Shown here piece by piece: positions 9,218 to 18,025 of a stretch of DNA of 38,971 nucleotides; positions within the stretch are counted from its first letter, which is position 1; each line of letters starts with the position of its first letter. The DNA is taken from NCBI GenBank assembly GCA_024636405.1, contig JAGXHC010000130.1:1-38971 (forward strand), read 5' to 3'. Under the pieces are notes generated by a model. That model made no database searches, was not told the origin of the DNA, and was given only the letters and a program-made list of their open reading frames with translations. The translations under genes and the position numbers were made by a program. This DNA comes from Sulfitobacter sp. Lineage in GTDB: Bacteria; Pseudomonadota; Alphaproteobacteria; Rhodobacterales; Rhodobacteraceae.

Positions 9218-9243
9218 CAGGGGTAGGGTGAAACCTACCCCTG
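9218..9243. terminator. Hairpin shared by convergent genes
   Basis: A perfect 10-bp inverted repeat with a six-base loop (GTGAAA) begins seven bases after the stop of the amidohydrolase gene and extends into the last codons of the convergent glycosyltransferase gene. There is no clear U-run on either side, so it may be a weak or Rho-assisted end for both transcripts. Confidence 0.55.
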
Positions 9244-10251
9244 CGCCCAAAGGGTTTGATAGACTGCGTCAATCGCGTCTGCTTCTGCCGCAGCGCTGAA
9301 ATGAGCGGCGGCGTGATCGCAGGCAAACCGGCCCATCTTCTCAACCTTGTCCGCAAGAATTTGATCCGCAGCAGCAGCGGCCTCCTCTGGCGATGCAACG
9401 ATCATCCCTGCGCGACCTTCCGCGCTGAAGCTACGGTAATATCCAGCGTCATATCCGACAAACGGCACTGCTGATGCCATCGCCTCAAGCGGGGCCATCC
9501 CGTACCCCTCGTATTGGGGCAGTTGCATTACCATCGACAGGCTGCGCACCAGTTTCGGCAGCTTTTCTGCGGGGATTTCGCCGGGAAACAGAATGCGCTG
9601 GCTCAGATTTGCGGCCTTGATCTGTGCCTTCAAGCTTGCCAGGAACCCCTGATGTTCGCGCGTCGCCTTGCCGATGACCAGCGCCACAGCCTCGGGGTGG
9701 CGGGGCAGCAACGTGATCATTGCACGCACGAAATGGTCGGTCCCTTTCTCGGGCCGGATACGGCCAATCGTGGCAATACCTTTTTGGCCGCCAAAACCCA
9801 AATCAGCCCAAGCCTGCGCACGATCCTGCGCGGGATGAAACAGGGCCGTGTCGACACCATGGGGCGCGACTGCGCGCACATGAGGAACGAAGCTTGCGGC
9901 TTTGTCGGTTGTTGCCACGACAGCATCCATCCGATTGATCAACCAGCGGGGAAAGGCCGAATGGCGGCGCTGTGCGGCAGAGGTAAAGACGATCTTGATG
10001 GGAAGGCGCAGAACATCGCGGGTCCACAAGGCTGCGCGCATTTCGGGGTTGCGCCGCACGTGCCAGATCACCCCCTCGACCGACGCCAAACGGGCCTGTT
10101 TCAACGTGATCGGATCAGGGCAACCGGGCAGGGGATGACCCACAAGGGACAGGTCGTACCGATCCATTTGCGCACGGATCACATTTGCGGCGGTTGCGGA
10201 CACGCCCGTGAAGTTCTTGTTGAAATTGGTGACGAGAACCCTTTTTTTCAT
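9235..10251 (-). CDS. Glycosyltransferase, GT4-like, probable LPS core enzyme
   Basis: Glycosyltransferase of 338 residues with the GT-B fold. The N-terminal half begins MKKRVLVTNFNKNFTGVSAT; the C-terminal Glycos_transf_1 domain shows ATIGRIRPEKGTDHFVRAM (donor-binding start) and the EX7E motif in QYEGYGMAPLEAMA. It has no signal peptide or obvious membrane segment and probably acts at the inner face of the inner membrane. Its ATG overlaps the end of waaA by four bases (ATGA), so the two genes are translationally coupled. That coupling to the Kdo transferase suggests addition of a core sugar to Kdo-lipid A; donor and acceptor are unknown. Confidence 0.88.
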   Translation of the reverse strand: MKKRVLVTNFNKNFTGVSATAANVIRAQMDRYDLSLVGHPLPGCPDPITLKQARLASVEGVIWHVRRNPEMRAALWTRDVLRLPIKIVFTSAAQRRHSAFPRWLINRMDAVVATTDKAASFVPHVRAVAPHGVDTALFHPAQDRAQAWADLGFGGQKGIATIGRIRPEKGTDHFVRAMITLLPRHPEAVALVIGKATREHQGFLASLKAQIKAANLSQRILFPGEIPAEKLPKLVRSLSMVMQLPQYEGYGMAPLEAMASAVPFVGYDAGYYRSFSAEGRAGMIVASPEEAAAAADQILADKVEKMGRFACDHAAAHFSAAAEADAIDAVYQTLWAQG

Positions 10252-11534
10252 GGCGCATCCAGCTTTAGCACAGACACCAGACGTGCAGCGATCTGATCAA
10301 GCTGGTCGTCTTGTGCCGCCACAAAGCGTTTGGCGGCATCGGTCATCACCTTCAGCTGATCTGGCGAGGATAGCAAGTCGGCGACACTTTGTGCCAGGTC
10401 TCGCCCGTCTGCAATGATGCGCGCGGCACCTTCGGATTCAAGCTGCGCGTAGGTCTCTGCAAACGCCGAAACGTGACTGCCCGACAGAACTGCCGCGCCC
10501 GATTGCGCAACCTCGAAAGGGTTATGCCCGCCGATGGGCAGCAGCGAGCCGCCCAGAAATACGATGTCGCCAAGCGCGTACCAAAGTCCCAGCTCGCCCA
10601 GACTGTCGGCCAGATAGACCTGCGCGCCGGGTTCTTCGCCGCGGCTGCGACGATGGCAGCTTAGGCCTGCCTCCCGGATCAGTGCCTCGACCGCGTCACC
10701 GCGTTCGGGATGGCGGGGGGCAAGGATCAGGCAAAGGTCAGGGAATTGCTTCAACAGCGTTCTATGGGCCTGCAAAACCGCATTCTCTTCCCCGTCATGG
10801 GTCGATGAAGCGACCCAAACGGGCCGATACCCGAGGGCTGCACGGGCTTCGAACAAGGCGTCTTCGTCAATGGGCAAAGGGCCTGCCATCGACTTGAGGT
10901 TGATCCCCCGCGCAACGCGGTCGGCAGGCGCATGGATCAAGACCATCTTTTGCGCCATTGCATCATTTTGAGTGAGGATCAGGTCGAACACTTCGAAGAT
11001 GTAGCGCGCGATTTTTGGCCACTTGCGCCATTGTTCAATGGATTTGTCGGACAGGCGTGCGTTTACAAGCGCCATTTTTGCGCCGGTTCCAAATGTGCGG
11101 CGCAGCATCTGGGGCCACAGTTCGCTTTCCACGAAAATCGCGGCGTCAGGATGCCAGTGCCGCAGGAACCTTTTTAAAGGGCCGGGGGCATCCAAGGGGG
11201 CAAATTGGTGAACGGTGCGCGGCGGCATGCGTTGCGCGATCAATTTTGCCGATGTGGCGGTGCCAGACGTAATCAAAAACTGCGCGTGTGGTAAAATCAG
11301 CCCCATGCGGGTGATCAGCGCCAGCACAGACAGGCTTTCTCCGACCGAGGCGGCGTGAAACCAGATCAGCGGGCCCGATCCCTGACGGTCGTGCGTGGCA
11401 TGGCCCAGTTTTTCATGGGCGCGGATGATCGGCACGCCCTGTTCGCGCAGTTTGGCGGTCTGTGAACGGGCAAAAAACGGGACCAGGCCCATGCTGGCAA
11501 CGACCCAAGCACGATACATAAAAGGCGCAGCCAT
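10248..11534 (-). CDS. waaA: 3-deoxy-D-manno-octulosonic acid transferase (Kdo transferase)
   Basis: Inner-membrane-associated GT30 enzyme of 428 residues that transfers Kdo from CMP-Kdo to lipid IVA in LPS synthesis. Visible family features are a short N-terminal hydrophobic anchor, the IWFHAASVGE motif near residue 60 carrying the conserved catalytic Glu, FVESELWPQML in the first domain, VNARLSDKS, and in the second domain ASSTHDGEE, LAPRHPERG and GGSLLPIGGHNPFE, which are hallmarks of WaaA/KdtA. Its start lies seven bases after the moaA stop, and its end overlaps the glycosyltransferase gene, so moaA-waaA-glycosyltransferase form one leftward unit. Whether it adds one, two or more Kdo residues cannot be told. 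Confidence 0.95.
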   Translation of the reverse strand: MAAPFMYRAWVVASMGLVPFFARSQTAKLREQGVPIIRAHEKLGHATHDRQGSGPLIWFHAASVGESLSVLALITRMGLILPHAQFLITSGTATSAKLIAQRMPPRTVHQFAPLDAPGPLKRFLRHWHPDAAIFVESELWPQMLRRTFGTGAKMALVNARLSDKSIEQWRKWPKIARYIFEVFDLILTQNDAMAQKMVLIHAPADRVARGINLKSMAGPLPIDEDALFEARAALGYRPVWVASSTHDGEENAVLQAHRTLLKQFPDLCLILAPRHPERGDAVEALIREAGLSCHRRSRGEEPGAQVYLADSLGELGLWYALGDIVFLGGSLLPIGGHNPFEVAQSGAAVLSGSHVSAFAETYAQLESEGAARIIADGRDLAQSVADLLSSPDQLKVMTDAAKRFVAAQDDQLDQIAARLVSVLKLDAP

Positions 11535-11541
11535 GGCCGTG

Positions 11542-12549
11542 TCAGCCGCCTGTGTGGCTCATGTGGCGGGGCATCTGCCCGTCAAGTTTCTGGCGCGAAT
11601 AGTCGAAATCATGGCCTTTGGGTTTCAGATTAATTGCAGCGCGGATCGCATCCTTGAGCGGCGCATCGTCATCGGGGTGGTTTCGCAGGGGTGCGCGCAA
11701 GTCGGCTACGTCTTCCTGACCGAGACACATGAAAATCTCGCCGGTGCAGGTGATCCTGACACGGTTGCAGCTTTCGCAGAAATTATGGCTCAACGGAGTG
11801 ATGAAGCCGATTTTTTGGCCCGTTTCCTCAAGCCGGACATAGCGCGCAGGGCCGCCACTGCTTTCAAGCAAATCGGTGACCGTATAGTGATCTTCGTAGG
11901 CTTTGCGCACGTCCTTGAGGGACCAATACTGACCAAGACGGTCCTCGTTGCCCAAGTCACCCATGGGCATGACCTCGATCCAGGTCAGATCAATGTCGCG
12001 GTCCGCACACCAGGCGGTGATGCTGGGCAATTCGGTTTCGTTAAAGCCTTTAAGCGCCACGGCGTTGATCTTGACCCGCAGGCCTGCGGCTTGGGCAGCA
12101 TCTATGCCGCGCAACACTTGGGGCAGGCGGCCCCAGCGGGTGATGTCAGCGAATTTCTGATCGTCCAGCGTGTCGAGCGAGACATTCACCCGCCGTACAC
12201 CTGCTGCGTAAAGGTCAGTGGCAAAGCGTTCCAGCTGGCTGCCATTGGTGGTCAGTGTCAGCTCTTTGAGCGTTCCTGCGTCCAGATGACGGGTCATGCT
12301 GTCAAAGAAGGTCATGATTCCCTTGCGCACCAAAGGCTCGCCCCCCGTGATGCGAAGCTTTTGCACGCCCAGATCAATGAAGTTGGTGCAAAGACGGTCC
12401 AGTTCCTCCAGCGTCAGCAGTTCCTTTTTGGGAAGGAAGTTCATGTTCTCTGACATACAATAGACGCAGCGAAAATCGCAGCGGTCCGTCACAGAGACGC
12501 GCAGATAGGTGATGGCGCGGGCGAAAGGATCAATCAATGGTGCATTCAT
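11542..12549 (-). CDS. moaA: GTP 3',8-cyclase, molybdenum cofactor synthesis (MoaA)
   Basis: Radical SAM enzyme of 335 residues that, with MoaC, converts GTP to cyclic pyranopterin monophosphate, the first step of molybdopterin synthesis. The N-terminal [4Fe-4S] motif is CDFRCVYC (Cys24, 28, 31), followed by the [12 protein letters not shown]-binding segment. The second cluster is in [19 protein letters not shown] (C-x2-C-x13-C), and the protein ends in the conserved Gly-Gly tail (SHTGG). A longer reading from a TTG at 12591 is open, but the ATG at 12549 gives the usual family N-terminus ([20 protein letters not shown]). It heads a leftward unit with waaA; there is no functional link to LPS, so the grouping is probably incidental. 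Confidence 0.95.
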   Translation of the reverse strand: MNAPLIDPFARAITYLRVSVTDRCDFRCVYCMSENMNFLPKKELLTLEELDRLCTNFIDLGVQKLRITGGEPLVRKGIMTFFDSMTRHLDAGTLKELTLTTNGSQLERFATDLYAAGVRRVNVSLDTLDDQKFADITRWGRLPQVLRGIDAAQAAGLRVKINAVALKGFNETELPSITAWCADRDIDLTWIEVMPMGDLGNEDRLGQYWSLKDVRKAYEDHYTVTDLLESSGGPARYVRLEETGQKIGFITPLSHNFCESCNRVRITCTGEIFMCLGQEDVADLRAPLRNHPDDDAPLKDAIRAAINLKPKGHDFDYSRQKLDGQMPRHMSHTGG

Positions 12550-12634
12550 ATTGTATAGGTAAACATCGGCCCATCGCGGGGCAAGGGACAATAAGGTTAT
12601 TGAAGCGACCCGACGGGGGAGTTATTCATAGGGT

Positions 12635-13159
12635 ATGAAAAATCTTTTGATCATTTTTAGTCTGAGTGTGGGTTTGTCCGGCTGTGGTGCCTTGTCGGAT
12701 CGACTGGGTTTGGCAAAGCCGCGTGCGGCGGATGCCGCTATGGGCGGTTCAGTCGCGATGCCTGAAGCGGTAAAGGTTGAACAGACCGTACTTAACCCCG
12801 TGACATCCGCCCCGCCACCGCCGCCCGCTGCACGCACCGCAGAGGCGTTGGACACCACCACGGCGGCGCAGCGTGCCGCCGCAACCGCCCCCGCTGCCCA
12901 AGGGGCGCGGGTGCTTGGCCAGACGGTCGTCTCACTTGGCAGTGCGACAGAGCCGGGGCTGTGGATCAAGACACCGTTGGTGCAAACCGAGATGCAGGGC
13001 CGCGTGACGAACCCGGCAACGGGTCAATCTTCTACTGTCGTGCTGATTCCAATCGCGGGGCCAGTCACGGCGGGAAGCAGGATGTCACTGGCCGCCTTAC
13101 GCTTGATCGGCGCATCCTTGACGGATCTGACGACGGTTGAAGTATCGACATCGGGGTGA
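12635..13159 (+). CDS. Small lipoprotein, uncharacterised Rhodobacteraceae family
   Basis: Protein of 174 residues with a lipoprotein signal peptide; the lipobox LSGC places the lipidated Cys at about residue 17. A low-complexity Ala/Pro/Thr-rich linker runs to about residue 95, followed by a compact C-terminal domain with SLGSATEPGLWIKTPLV and VVLIPIAGPVTAGSRMSLAA. Similar short lipoproteins occur across Rhodobacteraceae and are sometimes labelled D-galactarate dehydratase by automatic transfer; nothing in this sequence supports an enzyme. It is divergent from moaA and ends before a strong GC hairpin. Function unknown; likely anchored in the periplasmic leaflet of an envelope membrane. Confidence 0.8.
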   Translation: MKNLLIIFSLSVGLSGCGALSDRLGLAKPRAADAAMGGSVAMPEAVKVEQTVLNPVTSAPPPPPAARTAEALDTTTAAQRAAATAPAAQGARVLGQTVVSLGSATEPGLWIKTPLVQTEMQGRVTNPATGQSSTVVLIPIAGPVTAGSRMSLAALRLIGASLTDLTTVEVSTSG

Positions 13160-13170
13160 TTTGACCATCG

Positions 13171-13227
13171 AGAGGCGGGGGGCCAGCCCCCCGTGCCCCC
13201 CGGGATATTTCAAAGCCAGAGAATGAG
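13171..13227. repeat. Intergenic GC hairpin with CCCGGGATATTT tail, probable dispersed repeat and terminator
   Basis: Between the lipoprotein gene and the convergent alkD gene, a G6/C6 hairpin (13177-13182 with 13187-13192) is followed by a second C-run and CGGGATATTTCAAAGCCAGA. I recall very similar GC hairpin plus GGGATATTT...CCAGA units at many gene ends in Rhodobacterales genomes. Only one copy is present here, so its repeat nature rests on memory of the group. It probably ends transcription from both sides. Confidence 0.5.
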
Positions 13228-13230
13228 ACC

Positions 13231-13956
13231 TCAAGGGGTTTTTGTATCTTCGGTCGTGTCGGACGTAGGCAAATAGCGGGATGCTTCTTTGATCGCGTAG
13301 GCCTTCATGTTGTCTTTGTTTTCCTCAAGGAAAGCTTGCGCACGGACAGGATCGTGACGGCTTAGATCGCGGACCCACCAGGCAATTGCCTTTTGCAGGA
13401 TACCGTTTTTCACAGGCAGATAGCCTGAAGCCCATCCCAATATGCGTTCGCGTGCTGCAAGTTCCTCTGGTTTGGGGTGGTTTTGTTTCGTCCAAGGCAG
13501 GGTCGAGACCAAGGCGGCACGCTTGGTCCACAGCTGGTCGGACGCTGCCCAAGCCTCTACCGTGTCAAGACGCGCAGGATCGGCGATAAGACGTTTTTGC
13601 ACCGCGATGCAAACGTGATCTGCGATGGCCCAACTGTCAAAATCGGGCACCCAGCTTTGCAACAGTTCCCAAGCGGGTTCATCATCGGGACGCAGGCGTG
13701 CTTGGGTCAGCAGTTTGGCGGCGGCCACGCGCGCCTCGAAAATATCGGTCTGCCATAGGGAATCTGCAAGCATCACCCGGTCTGCCAACCCTAGATCTGT
13801 GCGCCACGTTTTGGTCAGATCGTTGATCTGTGGGGTGTTTATGCCCAGATACGTACGGTCTGCCTTGTGATGGGCGCGCATCTGTGAGGCCTGTTCAGGA
13901 TCGGCCAGGGCGGTGAGTTGATCAAAAAATGGACTATTCATCCTGCCTTGCACCAT
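13231..13956 (-). CDS. DNA alkylation repair protein (AlkD-like HEAT-repeat glycosylase)
   Basis: Protein of 241 residues in the AlkD/AlkC superfamily, all-helical HEAT-like repeats that excise alkylated bases, chiefly N3- and N7-alkylpurines. Typical segments are YLGINTPQINDLTK near residue 40, EARVAAAKLL, SWVPDFDSWAIADHV, and SDQLWTKRAALVSTLPW near residues 140-155, where the Asp and Trp match the DNA-contacting positions of the family. The start at 13956 is chosen with GAAG upstream; a second ATG five codons in (13941) is possible. It is a single leftward gene, divergent from the FkbM methyltransferase gene and convergent with the lipoprotein gene. The activity is inferred from family only. 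Confidence 0.87.
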   Translation of the reverse strand: MVQGRMNSPFFDQLTALADPEQASQMRAHHKADRTYLGINTPQINDLTKTWRTDLGLADRVMLADSLWQTDIFEARVAAAKLLTQARLRPDDEPAWELLQSWVPDFDSWAIADHVCIAVQKRLIADPARLDTVEAWAASDQLWTKRAALVSTLPWTKQNHPKPEELAARERILGWASGYLPVKNGILQKAIAWWVRDLSRHDPVRAQAFLEENKDNMKAYAIKEASRYLPTSDTTEDTKTP

Positions 13957-14002
13957 GTTTTTCTTCTGATATCAAAGGAAATTATTTCTTGGGGCTCAAT
14001 TC

Positions 14003-14722
14003 ATGTCATTTTTAAAGTCGATAGAGCGGCACGGCAAAAAACTTTTGCCAAAACGCTGGCGTAAATATCTTCGGGCTTCCCATTATGAACTTGTGATGGA
14101 GCGGATGTCTCCGGTCGATTTTATCATCCACGTTGGGGCGCATTGGGGCGAAGATGCCGAACGCTACGAAGGATTTGGGGCCAAGACCGTACTTTGGGTC
14201 GAGGCTGATCCCGAGACCTACGCAAAGCTGGAGATCGAGATGGCAAAGCGCGATGGCCAGACCCGACATCTGACAGAATGTGCTTTGGTGTCCGCCAGCG
14301 ACGCTGGAGCCATGGGATTTCACCGGTTTAGTGGTGACGGGGCATCCTCGTCGGTGCATCAGGCGACGCAAGGTTTTAAAGACCGCTTTGGTCACGTCGG
14401 GGAAACTGGCGAAGTTTTAACCATCCAAAGCAGGACATTGCCGGATATCCTGTCGGAGCACGGCGTTGATGTTTCTGACTTTGACCGCCCCATGCTGGTT
14501 CTTGATGTGCAAGGGCACGAGATGTCGGTTTTGCAGGGTCTGGGGGATGCTTTGCGTAAATTTGATCTGTGCAAATGCGAAGTGTCGCGGGTGCCAATGT
14601 ATGAGGGCGGGGCAGAGTTCGGGCAGATCGACGCGCACATGAAAGCTCACGGGTTTAAACTGGCCTCACACCGCTATGCCTTGGTCCCAAAGCATGGCGA
14701 TGTGCTTTATGTGAAAGCCTAG
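14003..14722 (+). CDS. FkbM family methyltransferase
   Basis: SAM-dependent methyltransferase of 239 residues. The SAM-binding core begins with DFIIHVGAHWGEDAERYEGF (motif I around residues 38-50), followed by the acidic VLWVEADPETY. FkbM-type segments LDVQGHEMSVLQGLGD and a C-terminal SHRYALV are visible. The N-terminal 30 residues are basic (KSIERHGKKLLPKRWRKYL). FkbM enzymes usually O-methylate sugars or other small products, so modification of a surface polysaccharide is plausible near the envelope genes here, but that is inference. It ends nine bases before the end of the convergent glmS gene with no visible terminator between them. Confidence 0.85.
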   Translation: MSFLKSIERHGKKLLPKRWRKYLRASHYELVMERMSPVDFIIHVGAHWGEDAERYEGFGAKTVLWVEADPETYAKLEIEMAKRDGQTRHLTECALVSASDAGAMGFHRFSGDGASSSVHQATQGFKDRFGHVGETGEVLTIQSRTLPDILSEHGVDVSDFDRPMLVLDVQGHEMSVLQGLGDALRKFDLCKCEVSRVPMYEGGAEFGQIDAHMKAHGFKLASHRYALVPKHGDVLYVKA

Positions 14723-14731
14723 ACCCGCCCC

Positions 14732-16552
14732 CTATTCAACAGTGACCGATTTGGCGAGGTTGCGCGGTTGGTCGACATCCGTACCTTTCGCGATGGCGGT
14801 ATGATAGGCCAGCAACTGGGCCGGGATCGCGTAGAGGATCGGGGCCAGCGCATCGGCAACAGGCGGCATTTCGATCTGCGCCCAAGTGCCCTCGCCAGCT
14901 TCGTTCAGGCCCGAGCGGTCAGAGATCAAGATGACCTTGCCCTTGCGTGCCATCACCTCTTGCATGTTGCTGACGGTCTTGTCGAACAGGGCGTCCTTTG
15001 GGGCCATAACAACCACGGGAACGTTCTCGTCGATCAGCGCGATAGGCCCATGTTTCAGTTCACCAGATGCATAAGCTTCTGCGTGTATGTAACTGATTTC
15101 CTTTAATTTAAGAGCACCCTCGAGTGCGAGGGGGAACATCGCGCCACGCCCCAGAAACAAAACGTCACGGGCCGAGGAAAGCTTTTGCGCGGCGTCGCGG
15201 ATCGCGGCATTCTGTTCGAGTGCTGTGTTCAACAAGGACGGCATTGCCCGCAGGCCAGAGATGTAATCGGCCAGTTGATCCTTGTCGATCACGCCGCGCT
15301 CAAAGGCGGACTTGAGCACCATCAAGAACAGGACGGTCAGCTGGCAGGTAAAGGCTTTGGTTGATGCAACGCCTACCTCAATTCCGGCATGGATGGGCAG
15401 GGCAAGATCGCTTTCGCGTGCGATCGAGGATTCCGTTACGTTGACGACGGCTGCAATTTTGTCGGCCTTGCCCCGGCAATAGCGTAGGGCGGCCAAGGTG
15501 TCTGCCGTTTCGCCTGACTGGCTGACAAAAAGCGCCAGTGTGCGCGCTGGTACAGGCGGTTCGCGGTAGCGGAATTCGGAGGCGAAATCGACTTCGACAG
15601 GCAAGCGTGTGATTTGTTCGAACCAGTATTTGGCTGTCAGGCACGCATAATATGCCGTGCCGCAGGCAACCATCGTGATCCGGTCGAACGCCGTGAAATC
15701 AAGACCGGGGTCGGGTAGGGTAATCTCGCCTTTGGCGTTGACATAATGGCCAAGCGCTTCGCCAATGACGCCGGGTTGTTCGGCGATTTCCTTGGCCATG
15801 AAGTGTTTGTGACCTGCCTTGTCTACACGCGTGTTATCAATGCTGATTGTCTTGATGGCACGGGTGACGCGATCACCGTTGGCATTGAAGATTTCAACGG
15901 ACGTGCGGGTCAGGATCGCGCGGTCGCCTTCCTCAAGATAGGTGATCCGATTGGTCATGGGCGACAAGGCGATGGCGTCGCTGCCTAGATACATTTCATT
16001 GTCGCCATAGCCCACTGCGAGGGGCGCACCTTTGCGGGCCCCGATCATCAGATCATCTTCGCCATCAAACAGAAACGCCAATGCAAAAGCACCGTGCAAG
16101 CGCGATAAGGTCTTGGTTGCCGCATCAACCGGGCCAAGGCCCTGCGTCATGTAATGTTGGGTCAGCAAGGCAACCGTCTCGGTGTCGGTCTGGGTGACAA
16201 ATTCCGCACCATTTGCAGTCAGTTCAGCCCGCAACTCGCGAAAGTTTTCAATAATGCCGTTATGCACGACGGCCACGGGTCCTGCCTGATGGGGGTGGGC
16301 GTTGGTGACCGAGGGGGCACCGTGCGTCGCCCAGCGGGTGTGGCCGATGCCCGACTTGCCTGCCAGCGGTTCGTGGACCAGCAAATCGGAGAGGTTGACC
16401 AACTTGCCGACAGCGCGGCGGCGGGCCAGACGGCCTTCGTTGATGGTTGCAATGCCGGCGCTATCATACCCGCGATATTCCAGACGCTTTAGCGCTTCTA
16501 CCAGGATCGGCGCAACTTCGTGCTGTCCGAGGACCCCCACAATACCGCACAT
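14732..16552 (-). CDS. glmS: Glutamine-fructose-6-phosphate aminotransferase (isomerising)
   Basis: Cytoplasmic enzyme of 606 residues making glucosamine-6-phosphate from fructose-6-phosphate and glutamine, the entry step to peptidoglycan and LPS amino sugars. It starts MCGIVGVLG, so Cys2 becomes the N-terminal nucleophile of the glutaminase domain (about 1-240) after Met removal; HTRWATHG and VVHNGIIENF are conserved there. Two SIS isomerase domains follow (SQSGETADTLAAL near residue 350 and LGRGAMFPLALEGALKLKE near 470). It ends DQPRNLAKSVTVE, the invariant C-terminal tail with the Lys that binds the sugar. The start lies two bases after the glmU stop, so glmU and glmS are one unit. No ribozyme-like leader is present, and there is no room for one. 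Confidence 0.97.
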   Translation of the reverse strand: MCGIVGVLGQHEVAPILVEALKRLEYRGYDSAGIATINEGRLARRRAVGKLVNLSDLLVHEPLAGKSGIGHTRWATHGAPSVTNAHPHQAGPVAVVHNGIIENFRELRAELTANGAEFVTQTDTETVALLTQHYMTQGLGPVDAATKTLSRLHGAFALAFLFDGEDDLMIGARKGAPLAVGYGDNEMYLGSDAIALSPMTNRITYLEEGDRAILTRTSVEIFNANGDRVTRAIKTISIDNTRVDKAGHKHFMAKEIAEQPGVIGEALGHYVNAKGEITLPDPGLDFTAFDRITMVACGTAYYACLTAKYWFEQITRLPVEVDFASEFRYREPPVPARTLALFVSQSGETADTLAALRYCRGKADKIAAVVNVTESSIARESDLALPIHAGIEVGVASTKAFTCQLTVLFLMVLKSAFERGVIDKDQLADYISGLRAMPSLLNTALEQNAAIRDAAQKLSSARDVLFLGRGAMFPLALEGALKLKEISYIHAEAYASGELKHGPIALIDENVPVVVMAPKDALFDKTVSNMQEVMARKGKVILISDRSGLNEAGEGTWAQIEMPPVADALAPILYAIPAQLLAYHTAIAKGTDVDQPRNLAKSVTVE

Positions 16553-16554
16553 AA

Positions 16555-17907
16555 TTAGCTGCCTCTCTGCTGTCTGGCCTTCTTGGCCTTTAATATTTCG
16601 AACAATTTGCGCGCCATGCCAGGTTTCTCGACCTGCGGTGCACGCGCCAGCGCAAGCGCGTCTGCTTCGACGTCCGATGTAATAACGGAACCAGATCCGG
16701 TCATCGCGCCATCCCCGATATGAACAGGGGCAACCAACATGGTGTTCGAGCCGATAAAGGCGTTGGCACCAATATGGGTGTGATGCTTCATCACACCGTC
16801 GTAATTGCAGGTAATCGTGCCTGCACCGATGTTCGCTTTTGCGCCAATGGTCGCGTCGCCGATATAGCTCAGGTGGTTGACCTTGGCCCCTTCGCCGATC
16901 TGCGTGTTCTTCACCTCGACAAAATTGCCGATGCGCACATCTTCGGAAAGCTCGGTGCCGGGGCGCAACCGTGCATATGGCCCGATGATACCGCCGCGTG
17001 AGACATGGCATCCTTCAAGATGACTGAACGCGCGTATCGTTGCCCCGGTCTCGATTGTCACGCCAGGGCCGAAAACCACATTCGGTTCAATAACTGTATC
17101 GCGGCCCACGTAGGTATCCCGTGCAAAGTAGACAGTTTCCGGGGCCATCAAGGTTACGCCGTTCTCAAGCATCTCGGCACGGGTGCGGGTCTGGAACGCG
17201 GCATCAGCCGCAGCCAGATCCGCACGAGAGTTAACGCCCATCGTTTCAGCTTCGGCGCAGGTCACGGCAGTTGCTTTCAAGCCGCGCGCACGCGCGATCC
17301 CGATGATGTCGGTCAGGTAATATTCCCCGGATGCATTGTCATTTCGGACAGCATCAATCAGGTCGAACAGAACGTCTGACTTGCAGGCAATAACGCCGCT
17401 ATTACAGAGAGTTATAGCGCGTTCTTGATCTGAAGCGTCTTTAAACTCGACGATGCGCTCAAGGCTTTCGCCTTGCATCACCAAACGGCCATAGCGGCCC
17501 GGATCAGCCGCCTCGAACCCCAGCACCACGACGTCATTATGGGTTAGGGCAACGCACATCGCTTCGAGGGTTTGGGGCTGCACAAAAGGCGTGTCGCCGT
17601 ACAGCACGATGGTCGTGCCGTCAAAGCCCGCCAGCGCTTCACGGGCTTGCGCAACAGCATGGGCCGTTCCCAACTGCTCTTCTTGAACGACGACCTGCGC
17701 CTCTTCGTCAAAGGCTTGCGCGGCTTCGCGGACAAGATCAGCACCATGGCCTGCAACAATGACAGTGCGCGACGGGTTCAGCGCAGCACCGGAGGCCATC
17801 GCGTGTTCCAGCAACGGGGCCTGTGCAACGGAATGCAGAACTTTGGGTAAATCTGATTGCATCCGTGTGCCTTTGCCTGCGGCCAAAAGGATCAGTGCAA
17901 CTTCCAT
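16555..17907 (-). CDS. glmU: Bifunctional UDP-N-acetylglucosamine pyrophosphorylase / glucosamine-1-phosphate acetyltransferase
   Basis: Cytoplasmic trimeric enzyme of 450 residues that acetylates glucosamine-1-phosphate and couples it to UTP, giving UDP-GlcNAc. The N-terminal uridylyltransferase domain (1-230) starts with ILLAAGKGTRM and has VLYGDTPFV and the ASGEYYLTDI segment. The C-terminal left-handed beta-helix acetyltransferase domain shows hexapeptide repeats plus GPYARLRPG, KVNHLSYIGDA and GTITCNYDG. The longer open frame to 17967 is rejected because MEVALILLAAGKG at 17907 is the family start. It precedes glmS by two bases; the intervening GlmM step is elsewhere. It is divergent from gph. 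Confidence 0.97.
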   Translation of the reverse strand: MEVALILLAAGKGTRMQSDLPKVLHSVAQAPLLEHAMASGAALNPSRTVIVAGHGADLVREAAQAFDEEAQVVVQEEQLGTAHAVAQAREALAGFDGTTIVLYGDTPFVQPQTLEAMCVALTHNDVVVLGFEAADPGRYGRLVMQGESLERIVEFKDASDQERAITLCNSGVIACKSDVLFDLIDAVRNDNASGEYYLTDIIGIARARGLKATAVTCAEAETMGVNSRADLAAADAAFQTRTRAEMLENGVTLMAPETVYFARDTYVGRDTVIEPNVVFGPGVTIETGATIRAFSHLEGCHVSRGGIIGPYARLRPGTELSEDVRIGNFVEVKNTQIGEGAKVNHLSYIGDATIGAKANIGAGTITCNYDGVMKHHTHIGANAFIGSNTMLVAPVHIGDGAMTGSGSVITSDVEADALALARAPQVEKPGMARKLFEILKAKKARQQRGS

Positions 17908-17939
17908 GGAAAATCTCTTTAATAAACTGGTTTGGCCTC

Positions 17940-17967
17940 TCTTTACCTTGTTCGCGTTTCTGCGCAA
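17940..17967 (-). promoter_or_regulatory. Candidate promoter for glmU-glmS
   Basis: Reading leftward, TTGCGC and TAAAGA are separated by 16 bases, about 30 bases ahead of the glmU start. This is the best sigma-70-like pair in the 118-base gap between glmU and gph. The match is partial, so it is only a candidate. Confidence 0.35.
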
Positions 17968-18025
17968 GGCTAGCGGTCATCAAAGAAGATTTCGGCCTGC
18001 AACAACACTAAGCAAAGGAGCGCCG

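Noticed and set aside
14722..14732. glmS riboswitch/ribozyme or GlmY/GlmZ-type site
   Set aside because: glmS follows glmU by two bases, leaving no 5' leader for a ribozyme; nothing resembling a small-RNA target could be supported.
16553..17011. Open extension of the glmS frame upstream into glmU
   Set aside because: The translation before MCGIVG is basic and Cys-rich, overlaps glmU in another frame, and would block the N-terminal Cys nucleophile that GlmS needs; not a fusion.
17759..18025. Upstream extension of gph opposite glmU
   Set aside because: The HAD motif is at the very start of the ATG-18026 protein, which has a strong ribosome-binding site; the extension is antisense to glmU.
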